Part shown: positions 6,801 through 16,748 of the stretch, piece by piece | How positions within the stretch are numbered: position 1 is the stretch's first letter | Layout: each line of letters begins with the position of its first letter | Origin: Pseudomonas sp. TH43 | GTDB lineage: Bacteria; Pseudomonadota; Gammaproteobacteria; Pseudomonadales; Pseudomonadaceae | Reading direction: 5' to 3' | Length of the DNA: 64,000 bases | NCBI RefSeq assembly: GCF_016650635.1 | Contig: NZ_JAEKFI010000004.1 | Span: 1,188,001 to 1,252,000, forward strand | Position numbers and translations under genes: made by a program | Notes under the pieces: model-generated | Seen by the model: only the letters and a program-made list of their open reading frames with translations | What the model was told of the DNA's origin: nothing | Database searches by the model: none

Positions 6801-9800
6801 GTTTCTTGCTCCACTGGGCAATGCTTTCGAGCAGCACCGATTCCTGGTACGGCTTGCCGAGGTAGTCGTTGACGCCGATGGCCATGGCGCGGTCGCGGTG
6901 TTTCTGGCCGGTGCGCGAGGTGATCATGATGATCGGCAGGTGTCGCAGGCGTTCGTCGTTGCGCACCTGGGTAGCGACTTCGAAGCCGTCCATGCGCGGC
7001 ATTTCGATGTCGAGCAGCATCAGGTCGGGCATGTGTTCTTCCAGCAGCAGCATGGCGTCGACGCCGTCCTTGGCGGTCAGCACGTTCATGCCGTGGCGTT
7101 CGAGTAAACGGCTGGTGACCTTGCGCACGGTAACTGAGTCGTCGACCACCATCACCAACAGCGGTTTTTGCGGTTCGCTGTCGATCTCCGGCAGCGTCGG
7201 CGTCTGCACGACGCGCGCCTGCATCGCGCGGATCGGTGCGAGCAGATCGAGAATCAGCACTACCCGGCCATCGCCGAGAATCGTCGCGCCGGACACGCCT
7301 TGCACTGCCGCGAACTGCGCGCCGAGGCTTTTGACCACGATCTCGCGGGTGCCGGCCATGGCATCGACCTGCACCGCAATGTGCCGGTCGTTGTAGTGCA
7401 CCAGCAGCACCGGCAACGGCAGGTTCTGCCCGAGCAGTTTCGGCCGTGGCGCGGTTTTCAGCAGTTCGCCGAGGTAGCACAGTTCATAGGTCTGGCCAGC
7501 GTACTGGTAACGCGGCGGATCAACCCGAAAGTGCCCTTCCAGATCATTCGGCAACACCCGGACGATGCCTTCAATGGTGTTCAGCGGAATCGCGTACTGA
7601 TCCTCGGCGCACTGCACCATCAACGCACGGTTGACCGACACGGTGAACGGCAGGCGAATACGAAAATGCACGCCCTGCCCCGGCACCGAATCGATGCTCA
7701 TGCTGCCGCCCAACTGGCGCACCTCTTCGTGCACCACGTCCATGCCGACGCCGCGCCCGGAAATCTGGGTGATCTTCTCGGCGGTGGAAAACCCCGGCTG
7801 GAGGATGAACTGCAACACGTCGCGGTCGCTGATCTCCGCTTCCGGCGCGAGCATGCCGCGCTTGATTGCTTTGCGCCGCACGGCTTCCAGCGGCACGCCG
7901 GCGCCGTCGTCGCGGATGTCAAAAACGATGTCGCCGCCCTCGCGGGACAGATCCAGAGTGATCTGCCCTTGCGCCGGTTTACCCGCTGCCAGCCGCACTT
8001 CGGCCGACTCCAGGCCATGATCGACGGCGTTGCGCAGCATGTGTTCCAGTGGCGCGGCCATGCGCTCGAGCACGTTGCGATCCATCTCGCCTTCAGCGTT
8101 GCCGACGGTGAAGGCCACGTCTTTGTTCAGTTCTTCAGCGACCTGGCGGACGATGCGTTTGAGGCGCGGCAACATCCGTTCGAACGGCACCATGCGCGTA
8201 CGCATCAGGCCTTCCTGCAATTCGGTGTTGATGCGGCCCTGTTGCTGCAACAGGTTTTCCGCGTCGTGGTTGCGGCGGTCGAGGGTTTCCTTGAGGTCGA
8301 GCAAGTCGGAGGCGGATTCGAACAGCGCTCGCGACAATTGCTGCAACTGCGAATGACGGTCCATTTCCAGCGGGTCGAATTCTTCGTAGCCCAGACGCTC
8401 GGCATCCACTTGCTGACGGCTGAGAATCCGTCCCTGGGTTTCCGTGTCGAGTCGGCGCAACTGGTCGCGCATGCGCTCGATAGTGGTTTCCATCTCGTTC
8501 AGGGCAATCTGCGCGTCGTTGACTTGTTGCTCGATGCGACCACGGAAGATCGACGTTTCGCCGGCCAGATTGACCAGCTCATCGAGCAGTTCAGCGGAGA
8601 CCTTGACCATGTCCGCGCCAACCTCGGCGACCGGTGGCGCTTGCTCGGTTTTGGCTGGAAGCGGCACAAGCGGCGGTGTCTCGACGGTCGCCGGATGGCT
8701 GAAATTCTGGATCGCATTGATCAGCCGATCCGCTGGCGGACACGGCTGCCCGGCGCGCACCCCATCGAGCATTTGCGCCAGGCGGTCATGGCCGCGCTGC
8801 ACCAGCGCGAACAGCTCCGTCGATGGCTGCAACGTCCCGGCCGAGAGACTTTCATAAAGGTATTCCAGCTCATGGGCGAGGTCGCCAATCGGTCCGATCT
8901 CGACCATTCGCGCGCCGCCCTTGAGCGTGTGCAGGTCGCGTAAAAGAGTTTCCACTTCCTGCCGATTGCCCGGTTCGGCCTGCCAGCGCAACAACGCGGC
9001 GCCGGAGTTCTCGATAATGTCGAAACCTTCTTCGAGGAAGATGTCCAGCAACTCAGGATCATGCCCGGCGCTGTCGTGTTGTGCGGCGTGCGGCGTTTCA
9101 TTGAGGGTCTGGCCCTGACGCACCTGCCGGATCGTCTCGATCAGCTCTTGCGCCGGGGTCAGCGGCTGATGGTTTTGCAGTTGCTCCAGCAACAAGGCCA
9201 AACGGTCATGACCCTTGTGCAGCAAGCGACCCAAGGCATCGTTGTGACTGTAGCGCCGATCACCCAGGCCTTCATAAAGGCTTTCCAGTTCCTGGGCGAG
9301 GTCGCCGATGGCCTCGACTTCTGCCATGCGCGCGCCACCCTTGAGGGTGTGCAGATCGCGTTGCAGCGACGACAGTGGCGCGGCGTTGTCCGGGTCGCTC
9401 AACCAGCGCTGCAAGGCCTGGCCAGCGCTGTCGAGAATGTCCACGGCCTCTTCGAGGAAGATCTCGACGATCTCATCGTCCGGTGCCGGGGAAGCAGCGG
9501 TTTTCGCCAGCTCGGCAGTCGCTGCACCCAGTTCGCGAATACTCAGCGTGCGGCTACCGTCGCTGCGAATCAGGCCCATCGACGACGGGTCGAGGCTTTC
9601 ATCGAGCAGCTCATGCAGCGCCCGAATCCGCGCCGGTTGCGGCGTGACTTCCTGGCCGGCGGCCAGTTCGTCGAGCATGTTGATCAGCGCTTCGTGGGCG
9701 TTCTGTGCCTCGTGGAAAAACCGCTCGCTGACCGCCAGACTGCTCTCTTCCACGGCGCCATAGAGGTCAAGCAAGGCTTCGCACAACACGTCGACCGGCA

Positions 9801-12711
9801 GCAGATCAGCGAGGTGCGCGCCTTCGCCCAGCGTCGTCAGTTCATCCAGCAACGCACTGAGTTCCTGACGCTCGCCGGGGTGTTGCTGCCAGCGCTGCAA
9901 CAAGCTTTCGGCGTCGAGCAGGATGTCCATGCCCTGGGCGAGAAAGTTGTTGAGCAGTTGCGGATCGCGCTTGATCCGCAGGCCGGTGTTAGGCGCGTTG
10001 AGGATCGATTCCAGACGTTCGGAAAGCAGCGTGTCGGTGCGTTTGATCAGCGACTGCGCACCGACAATCGGCGCCAGCGGATCGTGCTTGAGCTGACGCA
10101 GACCGACGCGAAATAGGCCTTCGGCTTCGAGGAGCAACTCCACTTCGTCGAGATCCAGCGGCAACTGATGCGCCTTGAATTCGCGGGCCAGTTGATCAAG
10201 CGGTGCGGCGAGTTCGGCAATCGGCAACACGCCGGCCATCGACGCGCTGCCCTTGAGCGTGTGCAAGGCACGCTGCAATTCGTCGCTGGCTTGCAGCGGC
10301 ACATGCTCGGCGGCTTGATCGAGAAAACGGTTGAGGCTGGCCAGATGGGTTTCCGCTTCGTTGCGGAAGATCTCCAGCAACAACGGGTCGAGCGCCGCGA
10401 CATCCGCGACGTCTTCGGCGGCCAGCGGTTCAACGCCTTTGGCCAGGGCATGCGCGCGGGCGGCGAGTTGATCGACATCGCTGCGTTGACGCTGGCTGTT
10501 GGTGGCGAATTCGTTGATCAGTTCGGGCAGCAACAACACTGTGTCGGTGAGCAGTTGTTGCACCACCGGGCCGGGCTCGACGCTTTGTTCAAGCACGCGG
10601 TTGAGCAGGTTTTCCACCGCCCAGGCGAGTTCACCGAGGATCAGTGCACGGACCATGCGCCCGCTGCCCTTCAAGGTGTGGAAGGCCCGGCGCAGTTCGG
10701 TCAACGCCGGACGATCCTGTGGATTGGCTGTCCAGCGCGGCAAGTACTCGTGAAGGATTTCGAGGACCTCATCGGTCTCTTCGAGAAACACTTCGCGCAG
10801 TTCATCGTCGACCGGTTCTTCATCGGCTGGCGGCGGCATCAGGCTGCCGGGGGTGACCCGCGCGGGCGGATTGACCGATGACACCGGGCTTGCAAGAACG
10901 TCGGCCAGCGACTGCACAATCTGCGGATCGTCGAGCGCCTGCATGTCCTGCATGACCAGCGCTTCGCTGGGGCTGAGCACGTCGTCGAGTACCGGCACAT
11001 GCTGCGCACCGGGCTGTTCATCGGGCTGCTCATCGGGGAAGAAGCCCAGACTGGCGAGGGATTTCTGCGCAACATCCAGCAGTTGTTCACCCGGCGCCTG
11101 CGGGTCGTCGCTCAAGCGTTCGAGGTAGTACTCAAGGCTGCTGATGACATCGGCCAGATGATCCAGTTGCTCCCAACCCGGCTCATGTGGATCGAGCAGC
11201 AAGTGTTCACGGATAAAACCGTTGCAGGCCTCGACCAGGCTCGCCGCACGGCTCAGCGGAATCATCGCCAGCGCACCGCGCACCTGGGTCAGCAGCGCCG
11301 GCAGCGGTTGCAGTTGCTGGCGATCCCAATCGGCGTCGATGTAGTCGACGATCATGTCCTTGGCCTGTTGCAGGCAGATGCGCGCTTCCTTGATCACGAT
11401 CTGATGGATCTGCGTCAGGTCGGTGGTCGGCAGGCGCGAATCTTCCGGGCTTTCCGGCTCGACAGTGCCGACCATCCCGGCCAGCGTCGCCTCGACATAG
11501 AGCAAGGCGCCGGCAACGTCCATCAGGATCGCATCGTTCGGTTCGCGCTGACCTTGGGCGAGGCTGAGCACCACCGCCAGTTGATCGATGATGACCTTGC
11601 GCGGCTGGCCAAAACCGAGCACGGCCAAGGTGTCGGCGATCTGCCGCAGCGGCGCCAGCAACGTCTCCAGATCCGAGGTGTGCTGACGGTCGCTGCGCAC
11701 GAACAGGTCGAGGCGTTCCTTGACCCGCACCAGTTCTTCGCACAGCGCCGCCAACACCGAGCGCATGGCGTCGCGGTCGGGGCCGGCGAGGCGCGCGCGC
11801 TCTTCGTCGAGCATCGCGCTGTCGGGCAACGCGTCGTCCAGGGAGTAGCGATCTTTCATGGTCAGCATCTGCCCGGTGGGGTGTTCGGCTTTGGCAATAT
11901 AGAACAACAGGCTTTTCAGCAGCTCCGCAGGTGGCGGCTGGTTGAGGCCGGGCATGCCTTGCTCGAGCAGACGCTTGAGTTCCTTGTCGGCATCCTTGAA
12001 CAGGCTGCGCAGCGCGGGGCTGTTGGCAATCGCGCCTTCGCGCATGCCCTCGACCAGCGCCGAGGCGACGTGCCACAACGGGCTCAACGGCGCCTCGCCG
12101 CTCAAGGCTTCAAGGCGTGTGAAGACTTTCGCCAGATACCCAAGGTGCGTCTGGTCGTCTTGCTCACGGAGCAAACCGACCAAAGCCATTTGCAGCATCT
12201 GACGCAGTTTGCGCAGCACGTTCGGCAGCTCTGCCGGTTCCAGCAGCGCCAGTGCCTCTGCGCTCAGCGGCGGCAGCTCCGGCAGTTGCGGGCTGAACAG
12301 GCTGGTTTCCGACAACAGGCTTTCGCCCCGGGCGCTGCGCAGATCGTTGATCAGCGGCAGCACCACCAACGGCAAATCGCGGCGGGCGCTCTGTACGCGG
12401 TCAAGGTAGATCGGCAATTGCCCGAGGGCTTGCAGCAACAGGTGCAGGGCTTCGTCGCGGTGGCTGACGCGCTCGTGCTGCAAGGCTTCGACCAGATGCT
12501 CCATCTCTTCGGCGAGCAAAGCGGCGCCGTAGAACTCGACCATCTGCAAGCTGCCGTGCACCTGATGGATGTAATCCAGGCACTCGTCCAGACCGGGAAA
12601 GGCCTGCGGATCATCAAGCACGGCTTCAATCGCCTGATGCGCCTGTTTCAGCGTTTCGGCAATTTCGCCTTTGACCCATTCGAGGGCCACGTAGTCGTGG
12701 CGATCACCCAT
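6793..12711 (-). CDS. chpA: ChpA hybrid chemotaxis histidine kinase (multi-Hpt CheA)
   Basis: The 1972-residue protein begins MGDRHDYVALEWVKGEIAETLKQA. ChpA is the kinase of the Pil-Chp system controlling type IV pili and cAMP. A degenerate Hpt-like helix bundle near H52 (VHGSLQM) is followed by four canonical HTLKG phosphotransfer motifs at about residues 678, 818, 1121 and 1261. The CheA dimerisation and ATPase part carries NAVDHGLES (near 1560), DIRDDGAGV and GRGVGMDVV. A CheW-like regulatory domain and a C-terminal receiver with D at about 1901 (LMLLDIEMPRMDG) complete it. The ATG has GGAG five bases upstream, just after the pilJ stop. It is shorter than the roughly 2470-residue P. aeruginosa protein. 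Confidence 0.95.
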   Translation of the reverse strand: MGDRHDYVALEWVKGEIAETLKQAHQAIEAVLDDPQAFPGLDECLDYIHQVHGSLQMVEFYGAALLAEEMEHLVEALQHERVSHRDEALHLLLQALGQLPIYLDRVQSARRDLPLVVLPLINDLRSARGESLLSETSLFSPQLPELPPLSAEALALLEPAELPNVLRKLRQMLQMALVGLLREQDDQTHLGYLAKVFTRLEALSGEAPLSPLWHVASALVEGMREGAIANSPALRSLFKDADKELKRLLEQGMPGLNQPPPAELLKSLLFYIAKAEHPTGQMLTMKDRYSLDDALPDSAMLDEERARLAGPDRDAMRSVLAALCEELVRVKERLDLFVRSDRQHTSDLETLLAPLRQIADTLAVLGFGQPRKVIIDQLAVVLSLAQGQREPNDAILMDVAGALLYVEATLAGMVGTVEPESPEDSRLPTTDLTQIHQIVIKEARICLQQAKDMIVDYIDADWDRQQLQPLPALLTQVRGALAMIPLSRAASLVEACNGFIREHLLLDPHEPGWEQLDHLADVISSLEYYLERLSDDPQAPGEQLLDVAQKSLASLGFFPDEQPDEQPGAQHVPVLDDVLSPSEALVMQDMQALDDPQIVQSLADVLASPVSSVNPPARVTPGSLMPPPADEEPVDDELREVFLEETDEVLEILHEYLPRWTANPQDRPALTELRRAFHTLKGSGRMVRALILGELAWAVENLLNRVLEQSVEPGPVVQQLLTDTVLLLPELINEFATNSQRQRSDVDQLAARAHALAKGVEPLAAEDVADVAALDPLLLEIFRNEAETHLASLNRFLDQAAEHVPLQASDELQRALHTLKGSASMAGVLPIAELAAPLDQLAREFKAHQLPLDLDEVELLLEAEGLFRVGLRQLKHDPLAPIVGAQSLIKRTDTLLSERLESILNAPNTGLRIKRDPQLLNNFLAQGMDILLDAESLLQRWQQHPGERQELSALLDELTTLGEGAHLADLLPVDVLCEALLDLYGAVEESSLAVSERFFHEAQNAHEALINMLDELAAGQEVTPQPARIRALHELLDESLDPSSMGLIRSDGSRTLSIRELGAATAELAKTAASPAPDDEIVEIFLEEAVDILDSAGQALQRWLSDPDNAAPLSSLQRDLHTLKGGARMAEVEAIGDLAQELESLYEGLGDRRYSHNDALGRLLHKGHDRLALLLEQLQNHQPLTPAQELIETIRQVRQGQTLNETPHAAQHDSAGHDPELLDIFLEEGFDIIENSGAALLRWQAEPGNRQEVETLLRDLHTLKGGARMVEIGPIGDLAHELEYLYESLSAGTLQPSTELFALVQRGHDRLAQMLDGVRAGQPCPPADRLINAIQNFSHPATVETPPLVPLPAKTEQAPPVAEVGADMVKVSAELLDELVNLAGETSIFRGRIEQQVNDAQIALNEMETTIERMRDQLRRLDTETQGRILSRQQVDAERLGYEEFDPLEMDRHSQLQQLSRALFESASDLLDLKETLDRRNHDAENLLQQQGRINTELQEGLMRTRMVPFERMLPRLKRIVRQVAEELNKDVAFTVGNAEGEMDRNVLERMAAPLEHMLRNAVDHGLESAEVRLAAGKPAQGQITLDLSREGGDIVFDIRDDGAGVPLEAVRRKAIKRGMLAPEAEISDRDVLQFILQPGFSTAEKITQISGRGVGMDVVHEEVRQLGGSMSIDSVPGQGVHFRIRLPFTVSVNRALMVQCAEDQYAIPLNTIEGIVRVLPNDLEGHFRVDPPRYQYAGQTYELCYLGELLKTAPRPKLLGQNLPLPVLLVHYNDRHIAVQVDAMAGTREIVVKSLGAQFAAVQGVSGATILGDGRVVLILDLLAPIRAMQARVVQTPTLPEIDSEPQKPLLVMVVDDSVTVRKVTSRLLERHGMNVLTAKDGVDAMLLLEEHMPDLMLLDIEMPRMDGFEVATQVRNDERLRHLPIIMITSRTGQKHRDRAMAIGVNDYLGKPYQESVLLESIAQWSKKHA

Positions 12712-12722
12712 AACCGCTCCGA

Positions 12723-14783
12723 TCACACTTTATCCGTCGCCGGCGCGGACGCTGCCGGCAAGGTGAATCCAGACACCGAACGGCGCAACTGACTGGCCAT
12801 TTTTGCCAGATTGCCGATGCTCTCGGCGGTGGCCGTGGAGCCGGACGACGTTTGCGAGGTGATCTGCTGGATCACGTTCATCGTCAGCGAGATCTGCCCG
12901 GCCGACGACGTCTGCTGCTGCGCCGCGTTGGAGATGCTTTGAATCAGCGCCGCGAGGGTCTTCGAAACGCCTTCGATTTCTTCCAGGGCCACACCGGCAT
13001 CCTGCGCCAGTCGCGCGCCGCGCACCACTTCGGTGGTCGTCTGCTCCATCGAAATCACGGCTTCGTTGGTGTCGGTCTGAATCGCCCGCACCAGGGTTTC
13101 GATCTGCCGGGTGGCGGCGGATGAACGCTCGGCCAACCGTTGTACCTCGTCGGCGACCACGGCAAAACCGCGTCCGGCGTCACCGGCCATCGATGCTTGA
13201 ATGGCGGCATTGAGGGCGAGGATGTTGGTCTGATCAGCAATGTCGTCGATCAGGCTGACGATGTCGCCGATCTCCTGCGACGACTCACCCAGACGCTTGA
13301 TGCGCTTGGCGGTGTCCTGAATCTGTTCGCGAATGTTGTCCATGCCGTGAATGGTGTTGTGCACCACCTCGTTGCCCTTGTTGGCAATTTCCACGGAGCG
13401 CTCGGCCACTGCCGACGATTCGGCGGCGTTGGCCGAGACCTGATCGATGGACTGCGCCATGTCGCTGATCGCTGTAGACGCTTCGGAAATCTGCTGCGCC
13501 TGATGCTCCGAGGCTTGCGCCAAATGCATGGCGGTGGCTTGGGTTTCCTGCACCGCAGCGGCAACCTGGCCGGCGGTGAGGTTGATGGTCGCGACCAGAT
13601 CACGCAATTGGTCGACCGAGTAGTTGATCGAGTCGGCGATGGTGCCGGTGAAGTCTTCGGTCACCGAGGCGGTCACCGTCAGATCGCCGTCGGCGAGGTC
13701 TTCGATTTCATCGAGCAGACGCATGATCGCGTTCTGGTTGCGCTCGTTCTTCTCAGCGGTTTCGCGCAACTGGCGATTGGTTTCGCGAACCATGACCATA
13801 CCGATGAGGATGATCGAGGCCAGCGCCAGCAAGCCCAGCACGTAGCCACCGATGGTGTCGGTGCTGCGCCCGCCGGCGAGGTTTTCGAAACCGCTGGCCA
13901 GGTGTGAGGCTTCGTCGAGCAGGGTTTGCGAGAGGCTGAAGATATTGGTGGCCGACTCACGCACCTTGAACAGTTCCGGCGAGGTTTCGAGGATTTCGTC
14001 CACGGAGCCGGAGACGAACTGGAACAGTTCGGAGATTTCACTCAAACGGGCGCGGGCGTCGTGGTCTTCGACCTGGCTGATTTTCAGCGTCGGATTGCCC
14101 TGGAGCATGCCGTTGAGCACTTGGCCGAAACGGGTGGCGTCGCGGCCAAAGGCGTCGGCGGCTTGCTGGGAATTTTCGTCACCGGCGAGCACAGTGTTGA
14201 CCGCACCGAGAATGCGTTCGGCCAGCAACGATTGACGCTGGGCCATCGCCACCTGCGCGGCCGGGGCGCCACGTTGCAGAAGAATTTCGACGACTTTTTC
14301 GTATTCGATTTGCAACTGCGGCACGGTTTCGGCCAGCGTCGCGGCGACTTGATGCAGCGACAGCACGGTCTGTTCGCTGGAGAGAATGGCGTCGGTGTTT
14401 TTCAGCAGGCGTTCCCAGTCCAGCTGCACGGCGCGCATTTCCGGGCGCACGGTGGCGGGGGCCGGTGGCAGTCCGGTGGCCGGGTCGCCCTTCTTCAGGT
14501 AACCCCAGCGCTGGGCGAAATCGTTGCGCGCATCACTCAGCAGTTTGAACGCGGCAGCCTTGCCGGCGGCGGCTTCAGTGGCGTTTTTAGCGATGCGTTG
14601 CGAGAGCACGCGCAGTTCACCGGCATGTCCGATGTACTGTTTGTCGTAGTTCGCCTGGGTGTTGAGGTAAGCGAAGTTGGCGAACAGCAGCATGATGAAC
14701 ACGATCAATGCGATGAACAGCACAATGATCTGCGAGCGACTGCGCGATCCTTCCGCCGGCTTGCCTGTTTTTGCTTTTATCAT
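12723..14783 (-). CDS. pilJ: Type IV pilus methyl-accepting chemotaxis protein PilJ
   Basis: The 686-residue receptor feeds ChpA. A transmembrane segment (residues about 19-40) is followed by a large periplasmic PilJ sensing region, a second membrane segment near 312-332 (YVLGLLALASIILIGMVMV), a HAMP-like linker, and the methyl-accepting signalling hairpin whose tip reads DIADQTNILALNAAIQASMAGDAGRGFAVVADEV. It is followed after 11 bases by chpA; the methyltransferase gene pilK, found here in P. aeruginosa, is absent. AGGA precedes the ATG. Confidence 0.95.
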   Translation of the reverse strand: MIKAKTGKPAEGSRSRSQIIVLFIALIVFIMLLFANFAYLNTQANYDKQYIGHAGELRVLSQRIAKNATEAAAGKAAAFKLLSDARNDFAQRWGYLKKGDPATGLPPAPATVRPEMRAVQLDWERLLKNTDAILSSEQTVLSLHQVAATLAETVPQLQIEYEKVVEILLQRGAPAAQVAMAQRQSLLAERILGAVNTVLAGDENSQQAADAFGRDATRFGQVLNGMLQGNPTLKISQVEDHDARARLSEISELFQFVSGSVDEILETSPELFKVRESATNIFSLSQTLLDEASHLASGFENLAGGRSTDTIGGYVLGLLALASIILIGMVMVRETNRQLRETAEKNERNQNAIMRLLDEIEDLADGDLTVTASVTEDFTGTIADSINYSVDQLRDLVATINLTAGQVAAAVQETQATAMHLAQASEHQAQQISEASTAISDMAQSIDQVSANAAESSAVAERSVEIANKGNEVVHNTIHGMDNIREQIQDTAKRIKRLGESSQEIGDIVSLIDDIADQTNILALNAAIQASMAGDAGRGFAVVADEVQRLAERSSAATRQIETLVRAIQTDTNEAVISMEQTTTEVVRGARLAQDAGVALEEIEGVSKTLAALIQSISNAAQQQTSSAGQISLTMNVIQQITSQTSSGSTATAESIGNLAKMASQLRRSVSGFTLPAASAPATDKV

Positions 14784-14880
14784 CGGTCCTCGCCTGTTTG
14801 AAGCTCATCGAACAACCTGTGGGAGCTGGCCTTGTGTAAGGAAGTCCTGTGGTAATGGAGTTCTTTAGAGATGGGGTTAT

Positions 14881-15009
14881 GTGGCGAGGGGATTTATCCC
14901 CGTTCGGCTGCGAAGCAGTCGCAAAATTTTGCATGCACTGACGATGGTCAGCCCATTGCAGACTTTGGGGCCGCTGCGCGACCCAACGGGGATAAATCCC
15001 CTCGCCACA
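14881..15009. repeat. REPIN-like pair, GTGGCGAGGGGATTTATCCCC family, copy 1
   Basis: GTGGCGAGGGGATTTATCCCC at the left is mirrored by GGGGATAAATCCCCTCGCCAC at the right, with about 85 bases between. It splits pilI from pilJ. Four more copies lie in this window at 18813, 22939, 43870 and 54001. The rest of the 14784-15142 gap holds a fragment of the GGGAGCTGGC repeat near 14820 and no gene. Confidence 0.9.
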
Positions 15010-15142
15010 GGTTTATTTCACCCACAAATTCCCTCATCCACACATCCACTCACTACAAAAGCCCTTCACCACAGGATCTTCTCAACCCCAATATTTCCTC
15101 ATCACAGAGTTGATTCCCACAATGGGTTCTCCGTTGTTGCGG

Positions 15143-15682
15143 TTATATCGCGACGCTCATGAACACCGGGGATCTGGCCAGCGCAAACAGGCTGAACACT
15201 CGCCAGTTCTGCTCACGCCGGAAATAGCCTTTGACGAACTCGGCCTTCGAGCCCTGACGCTTGCTGATCGAAATGGGCTCGAAGCTGTCCTGCTCAAAGT
15301 GCTGCAAGCCAATGACTTCATCGACCATCAGCCCGGCAAACACATCCCCATGCTCGACCACCAGCACCCGGCGCTGTTTGCGCAGCGGCGATAGCTCATG
15401 CCCGAAAAAACCGCACAGATCCATGATCGGCAGCAGTCGTCCGCGCAGGTTAGCCACGCCTTTGACCCACGGTTTGACCCCGGGCAATTGCGTGAAACGC
15501 GGTTCGTGCAGCACTTCGCTGACTTCGCCCATCGGCGCCACATACCAATGCTCGCCGAGGCGAAAGCCGATGCCGCTCCAGCGATCCTGGCGCGCCGGTT
15601 GCGACGGCAAGTCTGCCGCCAGCAAGCGGCAGCGCTGGTCGATCTGCCAGATCAGTTCGAACGCGGTCAGCGATTCGCTCAT
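15143..15682 (-). CDS. pilI: Twitching motility chemotaxis adaptor PilI (CheW domain)
   Basis: The 179-residue CheW-domain protein couples PilJ to ChpA. Typical CheW segments are VAPMGEVSEVLHEPRFTQLPGVKPWVKGVANLRGRLLPIMDL (residues about 48-89) and RVLVVEHGDVFAGLMVDEVIGLQ. It lies ten bases downstream of pilH on the same strand. The repeat pair at 14881-15009 separates it from pilJ, which is unusual for an operon of this kind. Confidence 0.93.
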   Translation of the reverse strand: MSESLTAFELIWQIDQRCRLLAADLPSQPARQDRWSGIGFRLGEHWYVAPMGEVSEVLHEPRFTQLPGVKPWVKGVANLRGRLLPIMDLCGFFGHELSPLRKQRRVLVVEHGDVFAGLMVDEVIGLQHFEQDSFEPISISKRQGSKAEFVKGYFRREQNWRVFSLFALARSPVFMSVAI

Positions 15683-15692
15683 GGTCGCGCGA

Positions 15693-16058
15693 TCAGCCTT
15701 TGAGCACGTTGTTCAGGGTCTTGATCAGGGTGTCTTCGTCGACCGGTTTGGTCAGGTAGTCCTTGGCGCCCTGACGGGTGCCCCAGACCTTGTCGGTCTC
15801 CTGATCCTTGGTGGTGATGATGATCACCGGGATATGGCTGGTGTCGGCGTCCTTGGTCAACTGGCGGGTGGCCTGAAAACCATTGAGGCCGGGCATGACG
15901 ATGTCCATCAGCACCGCGTCGGGTTTTTCCTGACGGGCCAGGGCCACGCCATCGGCGCCGTTTTCGGCCTTGAGCACTTCATGGCCGTGCTTTTCGAGCA
16001 TGCCGGTGAGTTTGTACATTTCAGTCGGCGAATCATCGACGATCAGGATACGTGCCAT
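15693..16058 (-). CDS. pilH: Twitching motility response regulator PilH
   Basis: This single-domain CheY-like receiver of 121 residues begins MARILIVDDSPTEMYKLTGMLEKHG. The phosphoacceptor is D52 (LMDIVMPGLNG), with D8/D9 and K104 (YLTKPV) completing the acidic pocket. PilH acts as a phosphate sink and retraction-side regulator in the Pil-Chp pathway. The ATG at 16058 gives the family length; four upstream codons in frame were dropped. Confidence 0.94.
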   Translation of the reverse strand: MARILIVDDSPTEMYKLTGMLEKHGHEVLKAENGADGVALARQEKPDAVLMDIVMPGLNGFQATRQLTKDADTSHIPVIIITTKDQETDKVWGTRQGAKDYLTKPVDEDTLIKTLNNVLKG

Positions 16059-16118
16059 GGTTTTCCCCATTTTTCTTGTCGACGCCCGGCCCGCTGGCCG
16101 CGTGTCTCTGTGCGTGTC

Positions 16119-16523
16119 TTACTGCGGCAAAACGGCGGCGAAGCCCGGAACATGGGCCTGGATCGCGTTGAGCAGTTCTTCCTTGCTGAAAGGCTTGGTC
16201 AAAAATTGATCAGAACCGACAATCCGCCCCTTGGCCTTGTCGAACAAGCCGTCCCTGGACGACAGCATGATCACCGGTGTGGCCTTGAACGCGCTGTTGT
16301 TCTTGATTAAAGCGCAGGTCTGATAACCATCCAGACGCGGCATCATGATGTCGACAAAAATGATTCCGGGGTGGTTGTCGGCGATCTTCGCCAACGCGTC
16401 GAAACCATCGATCGCCGTGATCACTTCGCACCCGACATTTTTCAACAATGTTTCGGCGGTGCGACGAATCGTTTTCGAGTCGTCGATCACCATGACCTTC
16501 AAGGCGCTGGACTGCTGTTCCAT
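16119..16523 (-). CDS. pilG: Twitching motility response regulator PilG
   Basis: This 134-residue CheY-like receiver is the first gene of the Pil-Chp cluster. D14/D15 (VMVIDDS), phosphoacceptor D58 (IIFVDIMMPRLDG) and K110 (FLTKPF) are present. PilG receives phosphate from ChpA and promotes pilus extension and adenylate cyclase activation in P. aeruginosa. It lies 60 bases upstream of pilH and is divergent from gshB. Confidence 0.95.
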   Translation of the reverse strand: MEQQSSALKVMVIDDSKTIRRTAETLLKNVGCEVITAIDGFDALAKIADNHPGIIFVDIMMPRLDGYQTCALIKNNSAFKATPVIMLSSRDGLFDKAKGRIVGSDQFLTKPFSKEELLNAIQAHVPGFAAVLPQ

Positions 16524-16748
16524 AAGGGGGCTCTACCGTCGCCTTTGCGAATCAAATTGTCCGTTTTGCGATGACTGATGACCGGAAACCCTTGATGCTC
16601 AAGGGCCAGCACGGCATGGCAGCCTTTTTAGCACAGTCTCTACATGCAATCTATCGACGGGTTTTCCCTTGACCGAAAACCCTGCCAGCGCCACTCTGGC
16701 GGCACTTTTTCAATACCGATCCGGTAGCCAATTTTCGAGGAAAACCCA

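Noticed and set aside
7168..8943. 591-codon plus-strand ORF opposite chpA
   Set aside because: It mirrors chpA codon structure, has no recognisable domain and no ribosome site; other long plus-strand frames at 9061-10116 and 10999-12792 are the same artefact.
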